This document shows, in pieces, positions 23,501 through 38,500 of a stretch of DNA of 64,000 nucleotides; position 1 is the first letter of the stretch, and the number at the start of each line of letters is the position of its first letter. Origin of the DNA: Sipunculus nudus (taxonomy: Eukaryota; Annelida; Sipuncula; Golfingiida; Sipunculidae); the NCBI GenBank assembly GCA_026874595.1, contig CM049306.1, positions 18,903,019 through 18,967,018 on the forward strand. Direction: 5' to 3'. The position numbers were made by a program, and so were the translations under genes. The notes under the pieces were generated by a model that had not been told where the DNA came from, made no database searches, and saw only the letters and a program-made list of their open reading frames with translations.

Positions 23501-26500
23501 ACAGTTGCTTTAAGTAACTTTCAAAGCAAAAGGAGCATTTTTTCTCACATACAACACATTAAATCCTGAACAAAAGGTTAATTTATTCAATTTTTTCTGC
23601 TGCATGTTTTTCTCAGGTTCCCCATATTTACATTTTGGACATTTCCTTATGACCAAGTTTCCTCATACACAGTTCCCGAATGTTTGAATCACCTTCAACC
23701 ATAACTGATTTGATCCAAGGCATAGCTCCGCTGTTTAATAAATACTTACCTTAGGGTCAGTTGGCGTACTGTGAAACAATGGGGACACAGGACGGTTGTA
23801 CTCCTCTGAGGCACTCTGAGCTTCTACTCTGTCTGTCTCTGCTAACAAGTCACTAGGCTTCCCAGTTTGCCGCAGCTCACTGGCAAGACATTTAATGAGG
23901 GCATCCTGCAAGAAAAGAAACAGCAAATAAGGAATAAAGAGGATAATGAAAATGTTTTTCCTGTCACTATCAAGACTGCAACAGATTTTAGCAGCCCTGG
24001 GATAAAAAAGATATATAAAGGCATAAAAAACTACAATACTACCAAAGAGTAAAACATTTTAATACCAGCATGAATGTGGAAAAATAAAAATGCTGATCTT
24101 TGAGTCAATGTAGTCCCAAATTAAACCTGATACCTTTTAACATGGCTAATAAAACAAATAATACGCCAAATATCAGTCAATGGTTTCCTTTGCAATGATA
24201 TTTTATTTCAGGCAATAGAAGCTCAGTGATAATTTAGTAATATGTGTTGCAAGTCAATATTGTTTCAGAAAACTCACCTTTTCTCTACATTTATGAGACA
24301 GTTTAATAACTTTGGCACGTAACGGAGCGACAGATGATTGAGACTTCAATTTTATCTGTACCATTTCATCAAACTGAAAACAAACATACAGATACACTTT
24401 ACTATTTGTACTTCCTACAGATAAATTGAAAATTTTCTCTTCAAGTGTTCATAAACTTCACTCATAAGTCACCAATTAAACTGAACCATAAAAGTTCCTG
24501 AAATCATAATAATCTGATAATACATGCTCTATACAAATTACAAATTATTCTTACATTCAAGGTTTAGGACACATCAAAAACATACACTGTTCCATATTTA
24601 TTGGGCAAACACGTGTAGTGAGCTTTTTTCATTCACCCAGACTGAACATGGGAATTACACAAAGGTTACAAAAATATACTCCAGTTCTAAAAACTTGTGC
24701 ATATGAACAACAGAAATTTTAGTCAATTTTCCATCCATTATACATCTATGAATTTTTTTAAGTGGATCATGGAAAGGGCACTTTTTAGCTACAATACTAA
24801 GACTAAGAGCACAATAAAAGTTGATCTGTCAAAAACAGGAGTACCATTTCTGTAGAAGAGATATTTCCTATGGCTTTACTGTGTATGAATACCTATTCTA
24901 CCCACCTTTGATTGTATGTGGTTATACTCTTTCTCCATCTCCTTATACTTCATGTTCTCTCTCTGACACTGATCAAGATCATGCTGCAGACTTATATTTT
25001 CCTTTGTCAGTTTAGACTCACTTTGGACCTGCATTGAAAAGATGGACTAGTAAGGTCCCACAAGTAAATGAAAGGACAAAGGTCTATACACTCCGCTTAC
25101 ACTGCTAAAAATAAAACAAGTTAAGAATAGAAATACAGATTCAAAATAGATTTAACTTTAACTTTAAGGTGAATGCATTATTGAAATCTGGTGAGAAACT
25201 GTATAGCTAAATATTTATAGTGACACAAATGTTAATGGACAGATGCTGCCCATAAAATTATATCACCTGTCTTAAATGCGTGTACAAAAATTGAATAAAA
25301 TGATAAAATATACAGATTTGTTGAAACTGACCTTCTTATTTAGTGTTTCCTGGGTGTGTTCCTGCCTGGACTGGAGATCTTGATGCTCCAGTTCCAGTCT
25401 ATCCATGTCCTTCAGCTGACCTTGTAGCTTGAGGATGATTGTCTCCAATGATTTCTTATCCTCCACATCACTCTCTAATGCCTGGTGGTTGTTTGACAGA
25501 TCTGCATGCTGGTTGGTGTAAATTACCATGGATTAATAATACACCTGGTCAGGTGGTGCAGGTTTTACACAGTGCAACATAACAATAGGGTTCTACAGGT
25601 ATTTAAAGGTGTGTTGCTCCCGAGTGGACACTACTGGACACTACTAGATTTAAGCATTTCCCGTGTATGCCATACTTGTTAAGAACTTGAGAATATAATG
25701 GAGTAATACCTGTTGTTTAAGCATGGCATACTGCTTCTGCAGTTCCTGGTATTTGTTGTTAATATCTGTCAGTTCATCAATGGTCTGCTGACATGACTTC
25801 AACATCTCCTCAACGCGCTGCTTCTCCTCCTTGAGTCGCTGACAGTTCTCCTGGCAATGTCTCAACTCAGAAGTCAAGTGGTCAGACTCATTAACCTGGG
25901 AAACACAACCATTCTTTAAAAATAAAAGCCCTGCAGCCTATTTCAATGCTGAAATATGTTTATTGATCAACTACACAAATCACAACTGTAGATTACATGT
26001 ACATAAATAAAGAGATCTATTAACTTAAGTCACAGGTTCCTTGCATCTCATGAATAGGAAACTCTATGATTTTCCCTGAGGATACATCTAAATTTCAGGA
26101 TATATATTACTTCAACCTTTTACCACATTAAACTGCCACCACAGCAAATCTTCTAGAAGACATATTTGCCCGGTCAAAAATAAGATTGCATGTGCTATGA
26201 CTACCGTAAAATCTCCACTTAAAACCACGGTTTAATCAAGAAATTCAAAATCTTGAAATCAGGTTGATTTCCTGAAAGCACTGTGCGGTTTATACTAGAA
26301 GGGTTTCCTGAATATCTTCCTGACAGACATCGTTTTTGAACCGGCGCGTGGGCGATAATATTGCAACTTTCGAAGGCTGTTCTTAGCATGCATGGGAGCC
26401 GTGTGTAAATATATTATTTACGATTATTTGTTAATTATAAATTAAATATTGCTGATTAGTTTTCGTGTGATATATAACTTGTTATAAAATCTTGGTAATT

Positions 26501-29500
26501 GTCACCAAATAATACGTTTACAACAACCCTGCTGTTAAACACAGCGGTCCACTTCGTTGGGCATGGTCAAGCAAAATTGAAATAAAAGCCTACTTTAAAC
26601 CCATTTGCGACATTATTTAGCAATGATTATTTGTTTAAAACGTAAAATGAATAAAAAGCTGACATCGTAAAGAGTCGCACAATGGCAGACGATCTTTTAA
26701 AAATCAAGTTTGAGTGCCGCCATGTGCTGAAACACCCCGGTATTCTGCTAAGAATATTTTGAACGGCTGTACGCGGTGGGTGGTAAATAGAACAGCCACC
26801 TATTTCGTCCCAGCGTGCCTTGCGCGAACACTGCCTTGACAAAATGGCTCTCCACACGGAAACTTTCTTCAGGAAAAAAACTTGGTAACCCGGACTGGCC
26901 ACTTTAATTTTACCTTAAAATCACTCGTTTTCAAGCGTCATGTTTCCTATACGTGCGTATCTCGAAAAGGTAACTTCAGTTACTTTGATATTTAGTTAAG
27001 TTGACCAGCGATGTTTTCAAACGCACCAGCAAATTGTGACATGGAGCGATGTCAACGACGAAGATAATACCGAAGTAACCGGTATGAAAATGATTTGAAT
27101 CTTCCGAGTAATGCCAGAAAATGGAATTTTCATAAAAAATTAAGATTTAAAAATATTACTTTTAGAATTAAAAAATACAGTGACTTGAAATGGATCAGCA
27201 GAATATTGTTTCCAAAATATAATGACAAATCAGTAGCAAACAAGAATACGGCACGGAATATGAAATCTGTATAAAAAGGCAGAGGTTCACCGGCCCTTAC
27301 GTCTTCCCAAACTTCATACTTGAGTGACCCTGCAAAAAAGTGTTATGATGTGTTTAAAAAAAATGCCCAATTAATTTTTAAAGTGGACAGGAATGGCCGA
27401 GTCGCAACCTACGCGTGTTCATTTCTAGATGATTGCTTGATTGTGTCTTTTTTCAAATCATTCCGTAGCGAAAGTTGGTGCGGTTTTAAAGGGGGGTTCT
27501 TAGTATTTGAGCCCCTCGCGGTGTCTCGCCTGGAATTTCGGCAAAGTCCGGGTGCGGTTTTAATCGGAAGTGCGGTTTTAAGTGGAGATTTAGGGTAGCG
27601 TGCTGAATCAGTTAAAATGCATGAGAGAAGCAAATCCTATGCAGAAAGCAGTGCCAGACTTACCTTAGCTGCCAGCTCCCTGTCTTTTCTCTCAAGTTGT
27701 ATTTTTTGGACCAAGGCATTTCCTTCCATGTCTTTCAAGGCTTGGTCTAAGTTTTCTGCAGCTTTGGATGATTTCTGAATGCATACACAGAAGCACACCA
27801 TGCTAATCATTCTATTTGAATCATCAGTAATTGTTTAGAATTAAAATTCATTCATTTATTTCAATCAATCATTCAATTTCAATTTTTATCAATTATCCTT
27901 GATTTCAGGTCTGAATTTTTTAATTCAATCTGGAATCAACTGTTATTAAGGTAAATTCTTACTGATGTGCATGTTTTCATTAAGAATCAAAGTCAAATCA
28001 AACATGATCATTCCTAATGCAATGGGAAGATTGAAATTTGAGTTAGGATGATGCAGTCTTCATCTGATAATCAGAGCTGGGTACTGAATTAGGATAAGCT
28101 AAGCCGTTTCCATTTCAACATTAATATAACAAATATGATTTTGAAAGTATTACAAGTACGATGGCTCACCTCTGTCTGGTCAGCTTTTGTTTGGAGGGAG
28201 CTAATTTGAGCTTTGCAGTGGGTTGTCTCTACTAGCAGATCTGCTACCTTCGCTTCAAGTTCCTGTGCTCTGGCCTTCTCATTCTCAAGCTGTAAATATA
28301 AGACAAAATAAAAACATAATATATAAACAAATGTATGACAGTCTCCTCATCTGATTACTATTCAAGATCTACTACAGGAGAACATAATATAAAAATATGT
28401 ATATGTTTTAAAATGCAAATTCTTCTGGACTTAATTATGTTCCTTCAAATACTATAACTACAGGTATACCAAACATGTTTTATAAAAATTTGTAACAAGT
28501 GAATACATATTAAAATGTAATGAAATACATATATGTCACTTTCAGGGGTATATAATGTTAAATTGGGCATATATGTGTAGACTTAAAACATATTCATAAA
28601 TGGTTTAGTGATGTGAAATTATCTTGTTAAGATGTTTTGTTAGTTTTACTATTTTTGCAATACTGACAGGTAAAACTTACCTGGCCACTCAGAACTTTAG
28701 CATCACCCATGTCCAGCATTTGTTTGGTCATTTCTTGTTCTCTGTTCTTCGCCTTAGTCAGTTCCTGTTCTTTCTCCTGTCATGAAAAAAGCTTTTCAAA
28801 TTACAAGGTGTTTGATATTACAAAACTTACAAATCAACAAGTAACCCATGGGTCACGACGCTCAGCTGACTGGGAAGAGATTGGCAAAAGGAAATTTTAT
28901 CATCTGAATGGTAGTATATACCCATTCAACTGAAGCATCAAACAGATTAACCAACAGGCCAAGATTGTGTCTGCAATTATATATTTCAAAAATAGAGAAA
29001 AAATGTGTAAATTAAAAAAAATACAGGTGGCTCCACCAGTCTGCAGAAAATAATAAAAACACTTAATGGTCAATATACATGCAAAGAATCATGGTAATCT
29101 CTGAATTAGTTGTTCAGATACTTCAACTTTTGTATCAAATTTTCCATTATTCTGAGGGATACTTCAGAGTCCTATAGCCTGAAGGATATGGGAAACAGAG
29201 ACCTAATTTCAGGTTTCCACAGACACTTATCATGGGCCTCCTTGCATGACAAGAATGAAGATTCTATCTCCAGTTGTTACTATTTGTACCCTGTTGACAG
29301 ATAACCACATCTTAAAAGGTCTCAAAAATAGAGAAAAAATTCGTAAAAATTTAAAAAAATAGAGGTGGCGCACCCAGTCTGCAGAAACTGATGGAACACC
29401 TCATGATCAATATGTATGCAAAAAATCATGACCATCAGTGTTGTAGTTATTGAGATACTGCAGTTTTTGTATCACATTTTTCATTATTCTGGGGGATATT

Positions 29501-32500
29501 TTGGAGCCATACAGCTTAAAGGATATGGGTAACAGAGACCTAATTTCAGGTTTCCATGGAGACTTTTCATGGGTCTCCCTGTGTGTCAAGAATGAAGATT
29601 CTATAGGTCTAGTTGTTATGATTTGTGCCCTGTTAACAGATGTTCATATCTTTAAAGGTCTCAAAAATAGAGAAAAAAAATTCGTAAAAAACCTGAACAA
29701 ATACAGGTGGTGCCACCAGTCTGCAGAAACTGATGAAACACTCCATGATCAATATCCATGCAAACAATTATGGTGATCTCTGCATTAGTTGTTCAGATAC
29801 TTCAGCTTTTGTATCAAATTTTCCATTATTCTGAGCTGTATTGGAGTGCCATAGCTCAAAGGATATGGGTAACACAAGACCTAATTTCTGGTTTCCATGG
29901 AGACTTTTCATAGGTCTCTCACTGTGTCAAGAATGAAGATTCTAGGTCCAGTCTTTACGATTTGTGCCCTGTTTACAGATGTTCATATCTTTAAAGGTCT
30001 CAAAAATAGAGAAAACAATTCGTAAAGAATCGAAAAATACAGGTGGCCCCACTAGTCTGCAGAAACTGATGAAACATCTCATGATCAATATGTATGCCAA
30101 AAATCATGACCATCAGTGATCTAGTTAATGAGATATTGAAGTTTTTTGTATGAAATTTTTTACTATTCTGGGGGGTACTTTGGGGCTCCATAGCTCGAAG
30201 GATATGGGTAACAGAGACCTAATTTCTGGTTTCCATGGACTGAGACTTTTCATAGGTCTCTCAGTGTGTAAAGAATGAAGATTCTAGGTCCAGTCTTTAC
30301 GATTTGTGCCTTATTAACAGATGTTCACATTTTTAAAGGTCTCAAAAATAGAGAAAAAAATTCGTTAAAAATCGAAAAATACAGGTGGCGCCACCAGTCT
30401 GCAGGAACTAATGGAACATCTCATGATTAATATGTATGCCAAAAATCATGACCATCAGTGATGTAGTTAATGAGATATTGAATTTTTTGTATGAAATTTT
30501 TTACTATTCTGGGGGTACTTTGGGGCCCCAGAGCTCGAAGAATATGGGTAACAGAGACCTCATTTCTGGTTTCCAAGGTGATTTTTCATGGACCTCTCAG
30601 AATGTAAAGTTACAAGTCCAGCGGTTACGATTTGTGCCAGGTTAACGGTCAGACGTACAGACAGACAGACGGACGATGGACAAAGGGTGATCGCTATAGC
30701 TCAGAGGACTTACAGTCAGCTGAGGTAAAAACTGTATTTGTTAAGATAGAAATATCATAGACATAAAATGTATATTTATTTATTATAAACATTACTTGTA
30801 ATCATGAAAGTGTCAAACATTATACACATAATATGTATGACATACATGACAATCCATCTGTAAAAATGCAACAAAGAACTCAGAATCATCTAAAGCAGTA
30901 TTTGCATTTGTAATTCCTCTTAAGCATGTACAATTTTGCATAATTTTCAAACTGGATCCATGAAAATCAATTTTATGATAAACTGAATTGATAAAATAGA
31001 CCCAACTTAAACAAACAAGAAATTATTACCTTAATGAGGTCCTTCAACCTGTTGATCTCTGCGATACAAGCAGTGTGGTCCCCTACTGATACTGCTGTAT
31101 GTTTTGGTGATTTTTCAAGGTTCGAGTACAGTACAGGTAGGCTACTATCTGGTTTGTCGTCATGGTTATCCATGGTCTCCATGGTTTCCTCAGTAACTGT
31201 GGGAGGCGGTTCAGACATTGGGAGTGGTGGTGGAGCAGATGAACCCTCGCTGCTGAAGCTCAGTAGAGATGTAGAGCTGAGCGGACGAATAGGTTTATGT
31301 GAACCCCCAGTGCTGGAATCTGACTGGCTGCCATCCGTGTCTTCCGAGAAATTCACAGCCAAGGCCAATCCTGCATTACTCTTATCTCCTGAAAATCAAT
31401 GCCACTTGTTAAAGATGTTTTAACCATAACATGAAAGAATTTTACATTTTACAATATAAAGCAGAATCAGACATTCAGCAATTTTTTTATGTGACCTACC
31501 AATGCTGACTTTACAGAATGAACAAAACTTATACAGTTAAAAACCTGCGAATTACGGACACTGATGGGACTGGACATTTAGTGCCCTTAGTAGGGAGGTT
31601 ATAGATTTTGGGGCCTACTTTCAAGGGACTACCCTTAAGGGGCCGTAACTAGGTGGCCTTAGTATAGAGGTGTCATTAAGGAGAGGTTTCAATGTACTAT
31701 ATAAACATACTTGTTGATATGGTTCAATATCATAACTGATGTTTTAAATATGCTAAACAGTCTTAAACTTTAGAACCATCCTATCCAAGGGACTATAACA
31801 GTTAATTTATGGGGGACTATAACATTTAATTTATTAAAAAAATTAAATATCAATCAATATTTGGAAGAGACGTGTGTAGCCTTGATTTAGCTGATGAATC
31901 CTACTTTTTTCTTAAAAAAAAATACAGTATAAAAATAATCTTTATCATTACATTTTAAAACATTGCCAGCCATTGAGTATAAAATCTTCCAATTTAATAA
32001 ACAAAAGTTCCAAAGAAATGAACTGACCTTCTATTTCTTTCCAGTACACATCACTGAGGACTGAACCCAGCCTGTCAGCTGGTTTACCCTCGATCTGAGC
32101 CCAGTAATCCTCCTCTGTTAACAGGCAGGCAATGTCACCAGAGGGCAGCAGTGTCACCAGACTGTCAATCATCTGAGAGTGTTCAGCCTCTGTGTGAGTA
32201 GCTGTGTCTGTCTTATTCTGTGTTCCCTGTGCAATGACAGAAAATGCCAGCTCAGATCATTCACTTTTGGGAAAACTACTTCAGCAGCCGTAACATATCA
32301 TACATTATTTATATATACTGAGCTCTGCTATTTTATATCACTAAATGTTACACTTAAAAAAATTTAAGAATTCAAATAAAATTCAATTTTAAGAACCATT
32401 TCACTTTCAACTTTGATTTATTACATACTCTGAAAATAGGATGGAACGCTTTAACTTATACCAAGGTTATAACAAAAATACTTAATAAATGTGACTTCAA

Positions 32501-35500
32501 GTATGATGAATGCAGTTCACATTTATCAAAACAAAACTAATAAAGTTTTAATAAAATAATTTCAATTAATATAGTATAATTTTTAAATGCAATTTGAAAC
32601 CAACAAGCGTGCATGCAAGATAAACATTAAACAACATAATGTGCATACACCCTGGATGGGGAAGAGAAAGTTACAGCTAGTTAAAAGAGAAAGTGGGGAG
32701 GTGGAAGCAAAGAAACTGATATCATAAAAGTGATAAAAGATTAAGAGCTCACACAAATTATTCTATCGCTTTGGAAATATATGAAATATAACAGACAATA
32801 CTGCTAGACTAAGCAGTGTTCAGCCAAAGCATGAAAACTGAAAATTTCTCAATATTTCATACCCAACACAGCATACCTTCCTTTTCGGAACTATCTTAAG
32901 TTCCTCTACCCCAGACTCGTCATCCATGTCTTCACCTGGGGTGTTAGTAACGAAATTGACTCGATGTGCAGAGTGCTAAAAGGAAATTCTAGGTGTAAGC
33001 TGTGCACAAACAATCCTGTGAAGAAGTCAGTAGAAAAGTAATGTGTGGTGGTGTTAGTGAAGCAAATGAATAAAACACATTTTGTTGTCATGATTCCAAA
33101 GACAAGAATGCTTGGATTAGTGGGATAGTGCTCTAATGGTGTCATTTAACAGCAAAGCAGAACATGCACGTATTATATGATCCTTTGGAAATGACTCTTG
33201 TACTGGGTTAAGACAAGGTGTTTTTAAGCAAATAAAATATTGAATAAATTGTTTTTTTATTGAATAAAGAAAAGTTCTTAAACAGTAAAGCCCCACCTGT
33301 AAACCACCCCCATCATAAGACCACCCACTGTGATGACCATCCAACTTTGGTGACCACTACTTTGGTTATAAGTATTCAGTTACTTGTCATAATGCCTCAA
33401 TCTACCACCCTAATTTTATGACCACTATTTTGTGGTCTTAAATGTGCTCATACAACTACCAAGAGGGGCTTGACTGTCAATTAGTTTGCATAAATGAGGT
33501 GACATAGGAATATGCTGGGTGAGGATGGGATATGAGCATGGAATTCTCAACACAGCAGGTATTAAGGGTTAATAGTAGATGATGATATCAGATGAAGGTA
33601 GCCCCTACCTGTGTAGATGATGCTGCTGCTTCATCTTCAGGTGGAAGGTGTGACACAAGGTCATCCAGTACAGTCTTCCTGTCTCCGTGATGATAGGCCC
33701 GAGCTGTCTCTGACCCGGGCTTGATTTTCAGGTGTGGCAGGATCACATCCTCATGAACTTCCTCTGTACTGACTCGCATGGTGGCGCTACCTGAAGGGGA
33801 TTCTGAAGTTTTCTTTAGCAGGGCTCTCAGGAAAACGTGGTAAGCATCCGGATGCTCTGTCCCGAGACGTTTCAGGGCAGCCTGGAACTCTGGAGTAATA
33901 ATGTTCAATAATCAATCGCCAGTGTCATCCCCAATTACCTATACTTAGATTTTTATTTGGATAATATTTTTAACAGTAAAAATGTTCAAGTGTAGAAACC
34001 CATTCACATTAATTTAATTATATTTTCAGATTTAATTGTGATTTTTATTCTTCATGGATACAATTATACAAGCATACTTCTAATAGAGGGCAAAAGGGTA
34101 AACGTATGCATGTTGCTTATACAAAATGTTCAAGCTGTTAAAAAAATAAATCATATAATTAAGTCTTATCACCTGGGAGAGTGGTGAAAGAGGGATTGCA
34201 TCAGTTGACAGACTCTGACTGAGGATTCATCAGAGAGCCTTAAACTATAAACATGTTGGTAGAATGTCATACCTCTGTATGTAAAACCATGTCATATCAA
34301 ACAAAATCCTGTGAATTTTATATATTTTAATTAAATTTCCTAGACAGACTTGGATTGAGGTGGCATCTATGATCTATCTATACCACAGTAATGCAACAAC
34401 AACCAAGTCATAACAAATGCAATTGAGATCATACTTTAGAAACACACCACATAATCAAAGAGTAGACATAATAGAAAGTATGACTTCAATCTAATCATAT
34501 GACTCAACTTATACAGGTGAACAATTTGAAATAACAAATGAACTGGTGACTTTAGTGCAGACAGTACACAGAATAAGCAGTTACCACTAAAAAGTATTCA
34601 GCTATTGCCATAGACCAGCATAATTTGATAAAAAAAACTAAAATATGGGTAGTCGACAAGTGACTACATATATCCACCAAAATCAAAGTAGGACGGGTGA
34701 AGTGAGGCATGGATTGAGTGGCAAGGGGAAATTTTTTTGAGTTAGATGTGTTACATATTAGCATGGATGTGAGAAACTATCCAAGATGTATACACATGCA
34801 AAATTTCAGGTGGAAAAGTCAAACCACAGCCGAGACATGAGTGTTTTTATCCCACAGCAGACAAACACATGGACTCTGTCCAAAAAATGGTTGCAGGTGG
34901 CGCCACCAGTTTCTTGTATGATACAGAGCAATGTGAGATCCAAACACATGCATCACTTAAGGTAGGTACGTCAAACCAGTCTGGTGAAATTAGCATGGAT
35001 CTCTGCAGCATGAACGTGAATGTAGGTGGCGCCACCTGTCATAAAATCAAGAAAGCTATCCAGGATGTATATCCATGCCAAATATCAGGTGATTAAGTCA
35101 AACCACTGCTGAGATAGGAGTGATTTTAACCAAAGCCCAACAAACTGATGGACGCTGTGCAAAATGGTTGCAGGTGGCGCCACCAGTTTCTTGTATGATA
35201 AAGAGCTATGCGAGATCTAAACACATGCAAATTTTCAGGAAGATACGTCAAACTAGTCCGAGGATATAAGCATGGATGTCTGCTGCGTGAACATGAAAGT
35301 AGGTGGCCCCACCTGTCAAAATCAAGAAAGCTATCCAGGATGTATACACATGCTAAATTTCAGGTGAATAATTCAAACCACACCCGAGATATGAGTGATT
35401 TTAACCCAAGGCAGAAGAACAGATGGACTCTGTGAAAAAATGGCTGCAGTTGGCGCCATCATTTTTGTGTATGTTATTTAGCTGTCCAAGGGGTACATTT

Positions 35501-38500
35501 GTGAAATTTTTTTTCCTGATTGGTCAAAAGAGTCTGAAGATATGTGGTTTTATGTGTCAAAACAGATGCACAGATGGACACACTGAAGAGGGGAAAGGTC
35601 AGAGGTCAACGCTGAATGATAAGACACCAGTTCACATGTGACCCACTAATTAGTGTAAGTTTCGGCAAAATCGTTCCAGTAGTCTCAGAGGAGTTCTCTG
35701 GAAACGAATACAGCGGCGGAACCCAGTCAAAAACATAGTAGGCTCCTTTTTTTTATAATTTTTCAAACAATCCATGAATGTTGTGTGATTTCTACATCTT
35801 AAACAAATCTGTGAGTAATGTGATATTGACAAGAAATGTACCTGTATCTTCCACTGAAAAAGGACAAAATAGGTAAGGAATTAATTATATTTATATTTTA
35901 TAAATTCCAGAAATACACAGTGTACAATGATTGAAATATGTCCAATGTCTTGAAATCAGTTATCCATTAGCAACTAAAGGGTATTGCAGGCCTTTCAAAT
36001 ATTGACTTTACTAAATATATAAGCAGAAAATGTGCCTCAAATTTCTCCCATAACCTTGTTTATTTGTTATGGTCAAATATGACTATATTAAAAGTTCAAG
36101 AAACAACAGATATGTATTGTGATTCTTTATAAAATATTCCTAATCTTGCCAAATCCTGATGAAAAGAGACTTTCTCATAATGGTAATCCATCATATCAAT
36201 CACTATTTGATGATTATCTACTAATTAGTAAATTACCTTTTGTTCCCCCTCTGATGGTAATGATATCAGTCAGACAGCACTGGACACCCTTGTTGTATGA
36301 CAGGCCTGACAGTCCGTGTACTCTCACACTGATGTTGCCGTTCTGAAAAATTATAAAAGTCAATTATTGGTTAATTTACAATTTTACAGATTACAAAATA
36401 ATTTACCAATTTTATATTAAAAAAACAGAAAATAAGAAATTCTGTACAAAAATTAATAAACTATAGACAGAGGTTATTAAAATAAATGAAACACCTCTTA
36501 CCTTTCCCTAACTGGTTCTTTGCAACAGAAGCAAAATTATACCCTGCTTTCAATGTATGATATTGACACTGCACTAGAAAAGGTTGTTCATTTCATATCT
36601 CATGCTGGGCAGTGAGCAGGGTGGATGTGATTCCTGTTTATTAAACCCTATTGGTTATGATTTCTTAATGAGGCTCTTGTCACAGCATGGTACTTGTCAA
36701 ATTATCCCACTAATTAATCATCCCATCCTTGGCAAGTTGAGACATGGCCACTAATAAGCTCTCCAGGTGGAATACTCATCAGCCACATGGTGCCAAATAC
36801 TCCAGGTTCTAAAGGCATGATGACTGCCAAACTGAGCAAAAGTGGTATTAGACTAGTTGATGTAGTATGCCCTTGTGATGCTACATCAGACCACTGGTTG
36901 TAAACATGAGACACAGTGTAATACATGTTAACAGTATTACTGACTCCATGCCACAGATGGCCATCAATAAAAGAAAGATATAATTGAAACACCTGGTAGG
37001 TGAATCAATACCTGAGAGCACCTGGCATCAGCCAATCACTTGCAGCTAATACAGTCTTCATGCATATGTAATATATGCATATCAATAATTTATGCCATTT
37101 CAGCCCAGAACAGTTTTGGTGTAGCAGCCAAGAGAGTCAGGGGAGTTATATCAGAGGTTTTATTATTGTGAATTACCATATAAAACAAATGCTTAAAGGT
37201 GAACCAAATGTCCACCCATGATGGCTAATCTATACTCTATTTCAGGGCTTCTTAATTCTTAATGATACATTGTTCAAACTATTGAACCATCTTCTGGCCT
37301 TCTTAATTATAACAATACATTATGTATTATACAACTGAAGATGATTCTGCATGATTCAAACCACATTCACGAAAGCAAATATAAATGCCTTCTGGAGCTA
37401 TCAGTCTTATTTACAGAAAGCAAGGTTAACGTTTTTTCCTGATCTCAGGCCAACGAAAGAAGGATTTAGCATTTGCGACAAGAAACTATAGGTTACACTA
37501 TTTAAATAGTTTTTAATAATACAAATAACAATCTACCTCTGCTCTAACCCATACTATTTAAGACCAATGTTCTGTCCACTCAAAATTTTGAAAAAACATG
37601 TGCTGACATCTATTGGTACACTACAGCACTACTGAAAATTGATATTCTTCATTAATTATTCAAGACCTCTGATACTGAGTACTAGGAAAATGGGGTTGCC
37701 AGGAAGCACCATCTGTCAGGGACTATGTTTCTATTTATATCACTTCATGATGACTAGCTCACAAACATTAGATGAGATAAATGAATAACAAAGAAATATG
37801 ACAAGTATAAGAGAATACCTGACAATTTATCTTTTCAAGTACAATACCATTGCCTTGGATAAAACCCTGGATAACCTGCCATACAGCTCTAATAAATATC
37901 TTGACTGGTAGAGCTATTACAGTTACACAGCACCACTGATGCATTTCCACTATCAAATGCTCTGTATTGTTTATATACCCTGACAAATGAGTATTTGCTC
38001 TTTCTTTCTTACCAAGCACATCTCAATCTTATCTCCTTATCTCTCTTATTACCTTATTTTGAGAAGCATGATGCCAATTTTCTACAATTGCTTAGTACCT
38101 CCTGTACACAATATTACAAATTCTTACTTACAACATCGTTTTTTACTAACAGCATTATATTACTTATAGTTACATATTATAATATAGTATGTGATCCTCC
38201 TTTCCAAAAGCAAGATATGACTCACCTGTATCTCTCCATGCAACTTCTTCAACTGGCCTTTAACTTCATCGTTGTTCTCTTTCAAGATCTCATAAGCCTG
38301 GCAGAAATCACAAGTTCATAATAAAGTCTCAAATACCACAAAATATTGTAATATTAAACACAATTAATGCCTCTGGAATTAATTCACAGTCGAATTAGTG
38401 ATGATTTATTCAACTGAAATGTGTAAAAGTAAAGTCAAAATATCTGCTACAAGAGCGAAAGGGCATTTATTAATAAAATCAAAACAGAGAACAGAAGTAG

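Noticed and set aside
27320-27633. ORFs of 92 (+) and 74 (-) codons at the end of the 26.2-27.6 kb element
   Set aside because: They include the terminal inverted repeat and overlap each other; no transposase motifs.
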